A stretch of DNA of 14,283 nucleotides from Methanothrix sp. (GTDB lineage Archaea; Halobacteriota; Methanosarcinia; Methanotrichales; Methanotrichaceae): positions 1 to 14,283 of the forward strand of contig JAAZNX010000029.1 in NCBI GenBank assembly GCA_012798025.1. Direction: 5' to 3'. The stretch's first letter is position 1, and each line of letters starts with the position of its first letter. A program made the position numbers and the translations under genes. The notes beneath the pieces were generated by a model that made no database searches, was not told where the DNA came from, and saw only the letters and a list, made by a program, of their open reading frames with translations. Of the stretch, positions 7,069-13,844 are shown piece by piece.

Positions 7069-8259
7069 ATGAACTGGGATTATTTTGCAGCGATCGACAA
7101 GGATAGCGGCGAGCTAAACTGGGAATGTGTGGATGAAATCACGGCACGCTACCATCGGCTCATAGCAGAAGGAAAGAAGAAGGATGCAGATGGGGTACGC
7201 GCCGAATGGAGTAAGAAGTTCTTTCAGATAAAACTTCCCGAACCTACAGGAGAAGTCTGGCAAATGATTGCTCATCCCAATCCAGATCTATCCATTTTGC
7301 CGCCTTTCTCCTTCTTCATCTGCTTCCGCTTCAAACTGGCCACGCCATACATCTCCAAAGACGACAATCCTTTTTACATCATTGACAATCCTATTGTTCG
7401 CGATAGGGTTTTTCGCCTGCCGATGGTGCGCTCAACGAGCTGGAAAGGTAACCTTTATTCTGCACTCTGGCAATTAGGACACGATAAGCAGAACGATGCT
7501 CAAATGCAACGGATTTTCGGTGATATCCGCGGAGAAAACGAGGAACAAAGTGGAAGAGCAGGACGATTGTTCTTCTATCCAACCTTTTTCATGAAAACCA
7601 GCCTGGAGATTATCAATCCCCACGATCGCAGGCGTCGAGTAGGCAAGAACCCTATCCTCTTTGAAAGCGTGACTGTCGGCGCTGAGGGAGAGTTCCGATT
7701 ACTCTATGTGCCCTTCGACCACATAGGCTACGAAGAACCGAAAACGCGCCGACAAGTTGCAGACGATCTGAAACTAATAGCGCAAGGAGTGCAGGCTATG
7801 TTTCGCACCTACGGCTTCTCCGCCAAGCGGACGAGCGGGTACGGGACGGCGAGTGATGCTGTCGAATCCGGTCAACTGATTCACAAAATTCCGGGCGCCA
7901 CCTTTTTGCAGGGCAGCGTGCTGCAAACCCAAAAGCCGGAAGACGTATTCCTCAAGTACCTGGATGAAACCGGACGCGTAAAACCTGCCTTCGCGGGTAG
8001 TGGTGAGGGCGGGCTGATGAGCAACAGTGAATACGGTGAATACAAAAAAACCGGCGCGCAGGCTGCTGGCGGCGGCAGCATCTCTGAATTCAAAAAATTC
8101 CGCGCTTGGTATGTGGCATATGGCAAGAGCTGGCAAGCCAGTTTGCAGCACAGCGCAACCTCAACCGATTACCCCGCAATTCCCTTTGAGAGCCTGAGCC
8201 AATTGGTTGAGTTGTGTCAGGACATGGAAAGCGATACCACCAACGGAGGCGCAGCATGA
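7069..8259 (+). CDS. cmr6: Cmr6-like RAMP protein (Cas7 superfamily), type III-C
   Basis: This is a 396-aa RAMP that probably fills the second terminal Cas7-like position beside Cmr1. Residues 1-80 form a charged leader not seen in short Cas7 proteins. The RAMP core begins at FFICFRFKLATPYI, followed by LPMVRSTSWKGNLYSALWQL (118-137), the equivalent of the IPGSSxKGxLR element. Then come GRAGRLFFYPTFF (163-175) and a glycine-rich GFSAKRTSGYGTA (249-261). The C-terminal 130 residues include a Gly-rich stretch (AAGGGSISEF). ATG 7069 has AAGGAGG 6 nt upstream and lies 2 nt after the previous stop; the TGA overlaps the cas10 ATG by 4 nt. Assignment to Cmr6 rather than another Cas7 paralogue rests mainly on gene order and size. 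Confidence 0.7.
   Translation: MNWDYFAAIDKDSGELNWECVDEITARYHRLIAEGKKKDADGVRAEWSKKFFQIKLPEPTGEVWQMIAHPNPDLSILPPFSFFICFRFKLATPYISKDDNPFYIIDNPIVRDRVFRLPMVRSTSWKGNLYSALWQLGHDKQNDAQMQRIFGDIRGENEEQSGRAGRLFFYPTFFMKTSLEIINPHDRRRRVGKNPILFESVTVGAEGEFRLLYVPFDHIGYEEPKTRRQVADDLKLIAQGVQAMFRTYGFSAKRTSGYGTASDAVESGQLIHKIPGATFLQGSVLQTQKPEDVFLKYLDETGRVKPAFAGSGEGGLMSNSEYGEYKKTGAQAAGGGSISEFKKFRAWYVAYGKSWQASLQHSATSTDYPAIPFESLSQLVELCQDMESDTTNGGAA
8245..8249 (+). promoter_or_regulatory. Shine-Dalgarno site deciding the cas10 start
   Basis: GGAGG sits 6 nt before ATG 8256. It favours this start over an in-frame GTG at 8214 deep inside the upstream gene. Confidence 0.75.
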
Positions 8260-10907
8260 CCACCTTGCCATCCCTCCAAGTTCTGCAATATAACCGCGAC
8301 GCACTGCTGCTGGCGGAAGCCACTGGCTGGTTGCACGATTATCGTAAATGCTCTGAAGAACACTTGCAATCACAAGCGCCAGGGAGCAAAACTTCGGCCT
8401 TGCCTCGCACCGAATTAGCAAATAAGCAACCGGGCTTGAAGTGTATTTCTCTTGCGCTGCCGACTGTTCAATCACTTTCATGGACGGTCGCAGATTTGCT
8501 CGATGATAAGACTTGGAGTAAAGATACGCTGGGGAAGTTTCTCTCTCGCTGCCATAACACAGCGCACTTTGACAAACAGGAGCCCGTAGGAGGCGAGCAA
8601 AACTATCCTGGCACTCAAATCAGTTCTGCCTTTGGATTCGAGGAATCTGTCGGAACAACCCTGACAGTCAGGTTGTGGGGCTTGCCTTGGGGTAAGTTAA
8701 ACACTCTTGCGTCAGATAGACAATACTTGAGGGAACAGGTCAGCACGCTATTTGCTCAAACGGTTGCTGACAGCCGCCGCCCCATCAACGAGGTGGATTT
8801 GTGGAGTTGGGGCTCCTTTGTGGGGGCGCTCTATAAATCAGCGCTGTCCGGCTGTTTGTTGACGGGAATAGTGCCCTCTGCTCCAGACTTGCGATGGCGC
8901 TTGCTCGGTATTCGTGTTGACGGTCTTGGATATATCTCGAATGTTGCCCGAGTGCCGGATTTGCTAGTCCGACAAAAGTTACTATCCGATGTCCTGGATC
9001 AAGTGCGTAAGTTGCTTGAAGTTGAATATCCCCTTGGAAGCGAAGTTTATCGCGATCAAGACGGTAGTATCTTCATCGTGCCTGATGTGCCCGATTTACT
9101 AAGAACCCCCGATGACCGGGGAACAACTCTGGAGGCACGAATCGTACAAACCTTTACAGGGAAAGCCGAGGGCGATCTCCTGCCTTTAGTGACTTTAGAG
9201 CAGGACTCCTGGTGGGGACAAGATCCAACTTGGTCGAAAATAGCACCGACTGCAACTAATGACAAATTGCCTGATATCAAGGGTATGTTAGTCAAGCCTG
9301 TTACCACGCAAGCCGATGCTCGAGTCATTGAAACATTGTGGCAAGTCAAAAAGGGCAACTTGGAACTCTGCCCCGTCTGCCGCCTACGTCCGATGAAAGA
9401 GGGCCAGGAAGCCTGCGAGACCTGCATGAACCGCCGCGGTTCGCGCGTCCGGGAATGGTTAGAAAACCCCCGGACCACCATCTGGATAGACGAAATCGCC
9501 GACCACAACGACCGCGTCGCGCTCGTCGTCGGCAAATTCGGCCTTGATGACTGGCTCTCCGGTGATTTGGTGCAGACTTTAGTAGTTAAAGCGGTTGAGA
9601 ACAATCCGGGAGCTTGCGTACCGAAGAATCCATCCCCTGCGCGCCTGCGCCGCGTCTGGGAGACCTGCCAACGCTTCTGGAGCGAGACGGTGATGGGAAC
9701 CATCCTGGCCGGGCAACCTTTCGGTGGCGGAGATGTCCTGCGTTGCATGCGGGTGGCCGTCGTGCCGGATGATTGCAAAGGCTGGCAGGAAAATGTCCCC
9801 TACGACGGCACCATCAACGGCAGAGCGGTGAGCCTCTTCTGGCGGGAGAGCGAAAAACGGTTCATCACCATCAGCAACCTGCAACTAGGAGTCTCCCAGG
9901 CTCGGGATGAAATCGGCTTGGTTGAGGAATGGCACGGGCGTATATGCACAGTCTCCCTCCCAGGCAAGCCCGGGCAGACGCGAACCTTCACCGTTCAACA
10001 GGTGCAGTCTCTGAATAGCGAACCGATCCAAATGTATGCCCCGTATCTTTCCCTTCTTGAATCCCCTGACCGCTTCCTGGCCCTCGTCCCCGCCGCCGAG
10101 GCGCTGGAGATCGTCGGGAAGATCAGGGACGAATACCAGAAGCAAATGGGCAAAGTGCAGAACCGCCTGCCCTTATTCCTGGGCATCGTCTTCTTCCCGC
10201 GCAAACTGCCCCTGATGGCTGTGATGGATGCGGCGCGGCGGATGCTGGCAATGGATTTGCCCGAGGAAACTTGGCAAGTGGAGCGCGTTACCCCTCAAAA
10301 TACCGGCCCCAACATAGAAATTCGTCTGTCGCTCCAACACAAGCAAATAGACCTGACCATACCCGTCAAAATGGGGGACAATTCAACCGACGACTTGTGG
10401 TACCCTTATTTCTTCGTCCAACATTTCGCCGATGGGACGCCCGACAACCGTGCCCTACGGTTCCATCATGAGGGGCGCTGGCTGGTGCACGCAAAAGAGA
10501 TGAAAAAGGACGACCAAGTAGCCATGACCCCCTCCCGTTTCGCCTACCTTTTCCTGGAGAGCACCGCCCGGCGCTTCCGCTTCGACCCGCAGCAAGACGT
10601 GCTGTTGTTGGACGAACTCCCCCGGCTGATGAAAATGTGGACCGCCCTGAAGAAAAGCGGCATCACCATGACCGGTCTACGCAATGTGCAGGCGCTTTTG
10701 GAAAGCAAAGGCGCTGCCTGGGGCAGGGACAGCGAGGAGTTTGAGCGCCTGACGCGCACCACGCTCCAAGAGGCCGGTCTGTTTGAACGCAAAGATAAGG
10801 ACGGCAATCCCATACCCGATGTTATCACATCGCAAGATGTGATCAGTGAGCGCTTTGCGCACTGCTTGGAACTCTATCTGCATATTCTCAAACAAAAAAT
10901 TGGTTAA
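8256..10907 (+). CDS. cas10: Cas10, Csx11/MTH326-type large subunit of type III-C, with degenerate cyclase motif
   Basis: Large subunit of the type III-C effector, 883 aa from ATG 8256 (ATGA overlap with the upstream gene). An N-terminal HD-like motif, TGWLHDYRKCSEEH (H27-D28, K31), suggests a retained DNase domain. The first palm is LLGIRVDGLGYIS (217-229) through EVYRDQDGSIFIVPD (263-277). A zinc finger follows: C372-x2-C375...C387-x2-C390. The second palm begins VALVVGKFGLDDWLSG (421-436), with Lys/Phe where active Cas10 has the DxD metal site. It continues with LESPDRFLALVPAAEALEI (601-619), where canonical proteins have GGDD before the hydrophobic strand; here it is SPDR. Conserved LFLGIVFFPRKLPL and MDAARRML follow. 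Loss of GGDD marks III-C/Csx11 proteins and predicts no cyclic oligoadenylate synthesis. GC content rises abruptly near the zinc finger. Confidence 0.88.
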   Translation: MTTLPSLQVLQYNRDALLLAEATGWLHDYRKCSEEHLQSQAPGSKTSALPRTELANKQPGLKCISLALPTVQSLSWTVADLLDDKTWSKDTLGKFLSRCHNTAHFDKQEPVGGEQNYPGTQISSAFGFEESVGTTLTVRLWGLPWGKLNTLASDRQYLREQVSTLFAQTVADSRRPINEVDLWSWGSFVGALYKSALSGCLLTGIVPSAPDLRWRLLGIRVDGLGYISNVARVPDLLVRQKLLSDVLDQVRKLLEVEYPLGSEVYRDQDGSIFIVPDVPDLLRTPDDRGTTLEARIVQTFTGKAEGDLLPLVTLEQDSWWGQDPTWSKIAPTATNDKLPDIKGMLVKPVTTQADARVIETLWQVKKGNLELCPVCRLRPMKEGQEACETCMNRRGSRVREWLENPRTTIWIDEIADHNDRVALVVGKFGLDDWLSGDLVQTLVVKAVENNPGACVPKNPSPARLRRVWETCQRFWSETVMGTILAGQPFGGGDVLRCMRVAVVPDDCKGWQENVPYDGTINGRAVSLFWRESEKRFITISNLQLGVSQARDEIGLVEEWHGRICTVSLPGKPGQTRTFTVQQVQSLNSEPIQMYAPYLSLLESPDRFLALVPAAEALEIVGKIRDEYQKQMGKVQNRLPLFLGIVFFPRKLPLMAVMDAARRMLAMDLPEETWQVERVTPQNTGPNIEIRLSLQHKQIDLTIPVKMGDNSTDDLWYPYFFVQHFADGTPDNRALRFHHEGRWLVHAKEMKKDDQVAMTPSRFAYLFLESTARRFRFDPQQDVLLLDELPRLMKMWTALKKSGITMTGLRNVQALLESKGAAWGRDSEEFERLTRTTLQEAGLFERKDKDGNPIPDVITSQDVISERFAHCLELYLHILKQKIG

Positions 10908-10913
10908 GGAGGT
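10906..10913 (+). promoter_or_regulatory. Shine-Dalgarno site deciding the cas7 start
   Basis: AAGGAGGT spans the end of the cas10 TAA codon (10905-10907) and lies 4 nt before ATG 10918. It rules out an in-frame upstream start at 10846 inside cas10. Confidence 0.8.
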
Positions 10914-10917
10914 TAAC

Positions 10918-11892
10918 ATGACTTATCAACCTGATGTAACCAAGTATTTCGCCCTCGCCCTTGACCCGATCCACGTCGGTACGGGCGACATGCACCTGGG
11001 GCGCGTGGACATGAGCATCGTCCGCGAGCCTGGAACGAACCTGCCAAAGATTCCGGGTACGAGCCTCGCCGGAGCATGCCGGACTTACGCGGCGATGCAG
11101 GAAGAGGGCAAATTTCCTCGCTGTGCCGGGCAGGGGCAAGCCAAAGGCAACTACGAGGGTCACTGCGGGAATTACAATTGCCCAATCTGCGTCACTTTTG
11201 GCTTCTCTAAAGGGGAAGGGGGCAGTTTCCAGGGCCTGGCCCAGTTCTCCGACGCCCGCCTGGTCTTCTTCCCTGTTCACTCTCTGGCGGGGCCGGTGTG
11301 GGTGACCTGTCCATCCGTGCTCCGTGACCTGAAGGTGGACGAAAATGAACCCGCCGACGGCCAAGTGCGCGTAGCGAGCGGCGTGAAACAGAGCGGGCGG
11401 CTCAACCTGGGCTGGCTGATGCTGGGGTTGGGCAATGCCCTTTCCCTGGATAACGACAAGTTCCCCGGCGTTCCCCCGGAGATTCTCAACCGCGCCGTGC
11501 TCGTATCCGACAAGATGTTCAGCCACATCGTCAACGACAACCTAGAGGTACGCACCTCGGTGAGCATTGACCCGCAGACCGGCGCCGCCGCCGACGGCGC
11601 GCTCTTCACCTACGAGGCGCTGCCGCGCGGCAGCGTGCTGGTCTTCGAGGTGGTGATCAGTGATCCCAAATTCTATTGTATCTCGGGCAAGGTCCCCCTC
11701 TCAGACAAGAATTGCACGCAGTCGAGCAACCAGTCGATAGAGGAACGAGGTCCGAGCAATGGAAAAAAACAGGTGAAAGAAACCGTAGAGAGCGGCCTGC
11801 GGCTGTTTAAGACCCTGGGCATCGGCGGCATGAACACCCGCGGCATGGGCCGGTTGTGCGTCCAGAAGCTGAACGCGGGAGGTGGGCAATGA
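10918..11892 (+). CDS. cas7: Cmr4-like Cas7 backbone subunit (target-RNA RNase), type III-C
   Basis: Cas7/Cmr4 forms the helical backbone that holds crRNA and cuts target RNA at regular spacing. The 324-aa product begins with the Cmr4-like signature ALDPIHVGTGDMHLGRVDMS, in which D31 matches the catalytic Asp region of Cmr4. Then come IVREPGTNLPKIPGTSLAGA (34-53), the RAMP IPGSSLKG-type element, and a Cys cluster (C69, C83, C88, C91) with CPICVTFGF, probably zinc-binding. The C-terminus has the glycine-rich LGIGGMNTRGMGRL. A strong Shine-Dalgarno site precedes the ATG. The TGA overlaps the cas11 ATG by 4 nt. Arg codons seen are CGN rather than AGR and local GC is very high near 11581-11640, unlike cas3'. 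RNase activity is inferred from family knowledge. Confidence 0.87.
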   Translation: MTYQPDVTKYFALALDPIHVGTGDMHLGRVDMSIVREPGTNLPKIPGTSLAGACRTYAAMQEEGKFPRCAGQGQAKGNYEGHCGNYNCPICVTFGFSKGEGGSFQGLAQFSDARLVFFPVHSLAGPVWVTCPSVLRDLKVDENEPADGQVRVASGVKQSGRLNLGWLMLGLGNALSLDNDKFPGVPPEILNRAVLVSDKMFSHIVNDNLEVRTSVSIDPQTGAAADGALFTYEALPRGSVLVFEVVISDPKFYCISGKVPLSDKNCTQSSNQSIEERGPSNGKKQVKETVESGLRLFKTLGIGGMNTRGMGRLCVQKLNAGGGQ

Positions 11893-12269
11893 ACAGTCAG
11901 AATCTGGATCAACTGTGTGCGCAGTTCGGTTGGAAGATCGCCGATTCGGTCTACCAGGCCATCGGCAAGAACGCTGAAAACCACATCACCAAATCGCTGG
12001 GCGTGCTGCAGGAGGATGGCGTCTACGCCTTTTTCCTCTACCAGGAGTCACGAGGTTCGCGCGAGAAGGAGGGGGCCGAGAAGATAAAGAACTGCGCAAA
12101 AGAGCTTCTGAAGAAGGCTGACATCACCGGTTTCCAGAACGGCAACGATGTGCTTCAAGCTGTGCGGGACCACCTCGCCAACGATCTGGATCAGTTACTG
12201 CTTGCCAAGCGTCTTCTTGAACAAGCCCTAATCTACGCCCGCTATCATGCCAAAGCACTTAAGGGATGA
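11889..12269 (+). CDS. cas11: Cmr5-like small subunit (Cas11), type III-C
   Basis: Cas11/Cmr5 is the all-helical small subunit forming the belly filament of type III complexes. ATG 11889 overlaps the cas7 TGA (ATGA) and has GGGAGG at 11877-11882, giving 126 aa, the usual Cmr5 size. It is predicted mainly alpha-helical, with LGVLQEDGVYAFFLYQESRG (about 38-57) matching the Cmr5 pattern of a helix followed by the buried GVYAFFLY segment, a Lys-rich EKIKNCAKELLKKA, and a final helix LLAKRLLEQALIYARYHAKA. No catalytic residues are expected. Identification rests on position, size and the mid-protein motif. An in-frame start at 11856 would extend into cas7 and has no well-placed ribosome site. Confidence 0.8.
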   Translation: MNSQNLDQLCAQFGWKIADSVYQAIGKNAENHITKSLGVLQEDGVYAFFLYQESRGSREKEGAEKIKNCAKELLKKADITGFQNGNDVLQAVRDHLANDLDQLLLAKRLLEQALIYARYHAKALKG

Positions 12270-12272
12270 CCC

Positions 12273-13145
12273 ATGACCTGGCAACTATTCCGTCTCACCT
12301 TTGAACTGTGTAGCCCACTTCATATTGGCTATCACAAAGTGGGCAATGTGCAGCGCACACGTTACTATGTGCCTGCGCGCAACCTTTGGGGCGCTGTTAC
12401 CGAAAGGTTGACGCGAAGCGGTTTTATCGCTCCGAATGCTCCTGAGGGCAATTACCGAGAAATCGGAAAATGGATGCAGGAACATTGCGCCTTCAGCTAC
12501 TTCTTCCTGTGCGATGAGAACCAACTCTTCACCCCCCGTTTCGCTGAAAAAGGCCTGCAATATGGAGAGCTGACAGCTGCAGAATTTGAGCAGTGCTATC
12601 TCGATGCTCATGTCACCACTGCTTTGGATTCGGCTACTACCAGCGCCTCTCAAGGCAGCTTGCATGAGGTTGAGTTCATCTCCCCTCACCCACTGAACGG
12701 CAAGGTTTTTTCTAGCCTCCGCCTCCAAGGATGGGTCTTCCTAGATGAGACTGCTAGCCAATTCTTTGGAACTGAGGATAAATGGAAGAAGTGGCTGGGA
12801 ACGCTTCAAATCGGCGGGGAACGTCGCTACGGCTTTGGGCAGCTCAAACTCGTTGAAATGGAGTCGGATGGCCAGCTGTGTGAATTGGAGGCTCCGTGCG
12901 ATGGAGATCGTCCTCAAGTCCGTCTGAAAACCGGTCAAGCCTTGTTAGCCCACGCCTTGGTAGATGGCATAAGAGCCAGAGGGTTGATTGAACCATTGGT
13001 AGGGCGACAAACACAACATAGCCAGCATTTCGGCATGGACTTAACTCAAGGAAGAATCTGTTGGGTACCTGGGTCTATACTAGAGGCTGATACCCCTATC
13101 CAGCTAAATCAAGAGGGATACTGGAAATTTGTTCCAGGAGATTGA
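12273..13145 (+). CDS. cas5: Cas5-group RAMP protein (Cmr3/Csx10-like), type III-C
   Basis: A Cas5-type RAMP that should bind the crRNA 5' handle beside Cas10. The 290-aa product starts FRLTFELCSPLHIGYHKVGN, the first RAMP strand with PLHIG, then RYYVPARNLWGAVTERL (30-46), the equivalent of the RAMP helix element. A strong glycine-rich loop, LQIGGERRYGFGQLKL (178-193), is typical of Cas5/Csx10 proteins. ATG 12273 follows the cas11 stop by 3 nt with AAGGGA just upstream. It completes a six-gene III-C set in the expected composition: two large Cas7 paralogues, Cas10, Cas7, Cas11 and Cas5. Whether it is nearer Cmr3 or Csx10 cannot be decided by eye. The last 100 residues lack a recognisable motif. 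Confidence 0.78.
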   Translation: MTWQLFRLTFELCSPLHIGYHKVGNVQRTRYYVPARNLWGAVTERLTRSGFIAPNAPEGNYREIGKWMQEHCAFSYFFLCDENQLFTPRFAEKGLQYGELTAAEFEQCYLDAHVTTALDSATTSASQGSLHEVEFISPHPLNGKVFSSLRLQGWVFLDETASQFFGTEDKWKKWLGTLQIGGERRYGFGQLKLVEMESDGQLCELEAPCDGDRPQVRLKTGQALLAHALVDGIRARGLIEPLVGRQTQHSQHFGMDLTQGRICWVPGSILEADTPIQLNQEGYWKFVPGD

Positions 13146-13167
13146 CATCTTGAAGAATGAAGAACTG

Positions 13168-13770
13168 ATGAATTATGAAATGCCCATATCCTCCTCTGCC
13201 CTAAACTCCCTCTTGCTCGCCCTCGCCCACCGCTACGCTGCGGCCGCCCAGGAATCCCTCGGAGACAATCTCGTCTCCATCGCCCTCTACGGCTCCGTAG
13301 CCCGCGGCCAGGCTACCCCCAGCTCCGACATCGACCTCTTCGTCGTCCTCCAGGAGGCCCCAGCAGGCATGCTGAACCGGCGACGTCTGCTTCAGCCGGT
13401 GCGTGACTCTCTGACGCAGGAGCTGGAAGAGCTTTGGGTGCAGGGCATCTATACCGACTTCATAGAGGTAATCCGCTCCCGAACCGAGGCCCAGCAGTTC
13501 CACCCCCTCTATCTGGACATATCTCAGGAGGCCATCTTGCTCTACGATCGAGATCAATTTCTGCATACTCTGCTGGAGAAGGTCAGGGAGCGCCTGCAAA
13601 GAGCTGGCGCCAAAAGCTGCTCTCCTCTGGGCGCAAATCGAGGTTCAGCGCATCCACTACGTAGGACCCATTCTGAAGCAATACGCCGACCGCTATCCAG
13701 AGCCGTTTCGAAGGCGCATCCCTCGTCTGGCCTCCATACTGCTTTCATGGCACGTAGGGGTAAAGTTTAA
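13168..13770 (+). CDS. MNT-type minimal nucleotidyltransferase, probable 3' frameshift
   Basis: Pol-beta superfamily minimal nucleotidyltransferase. The signature IALYGSVARGQ then SSDIDLFVVL (from residue 38) holds the G42-S43 nucleotide-binding motif and the metal-binding D54 and D56. Such proteins are usually antitoxins that AMPylate or otherwise modify HEPN toxins. ATG 13168 gives 200 aa; a TTG at 13150 with AGGAG 9 nt upstream, or a TTG at 13129 overlapping cas5, are possible starts. After QRAGAK (about 13608) the frame turns into Ser/Pro/Arg/His-rich sequence without helical character, while the +1 frame gives a convincing protein tail (separate entry). No HEPN partner is seen in the window. 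High GC content contrasts with the following cas8-like gene. Role in the CRISPR locus is unknown. Confidence 0.72.
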   Translation: MNYEMPISSSALNSLLLALAHRYAAAAQESLGDNLVSIALYGSVARGQATPSSDIDLFVVLQEAPAGMLNRRRLLQPVRDSLTQELEELWVQGIYTDFIEVIRSRTEAQQFHPLYLDISQEAILLYDRDQFLHTLLEKVRERLQRAGAKSCSPLGANRGSAHPLRRTHSEAIRRPLSRAVSKAHPSSGLHTAFMARRGKV

Positions 13771-13777
13771 TATGTAA
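13612..13777 (+). other. out-of-frame continuation of the nucleotidyltransferase gene
   Basis: Removing one base from the AAAA run at 13612-13615 joins QRAGAK to AALLWAQIEVQRIHYV, then GPILKQYADRYPEPFRRR and LASILLSWHVGVKFNM, ending at TAA 13775-13777. This frame has an ordinary amphipathic composition, unlike the in-frame tail, which suggests a real or sequencing indel in the homopolymer. The family of this tail is not recognised. Confidence 0.55.
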
Positions 13778-13844
13778 AAAGAAGAACTCCGAATTGGACA
13801 TAAGAAAATATGATAAGAAAAATGTTATTAATAAGGTGCAGGAG

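Noticed and set aside
9717..9740. GGGDVLRC in Cas10 as a possible GGDD cyclase motif
   Set aside because: It lies about 110 residues before the segment that aligns with the cyclase hairpin (SPDRFLALVP plus the downstream LFLGIVFF strand), has Val for the second Asp, and is not followed by the expected strand-helix pattern.
9056..9778. A 240-codon minus-strand frame within cas10
   Set aside because: Low-complexity Ser/Arg/Pro-rich translation lying entirely antisense to conserved Cas10 sequence including the zinc finger.
10846..10917. Upstream in-frame start for cas7 overlapping cas10
   Set aside because: The AAGGAGGT directly before ATG 10918 and the Cmr4-like N-terminus beginning there favour the shorter protein.
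10888..11526. A 212-codon minus-strand frame across cas7
   Set aside because: It is a product of the high GC content of cas7 on the opposite strand; no domain motif and the plus-strand gene is convincing.
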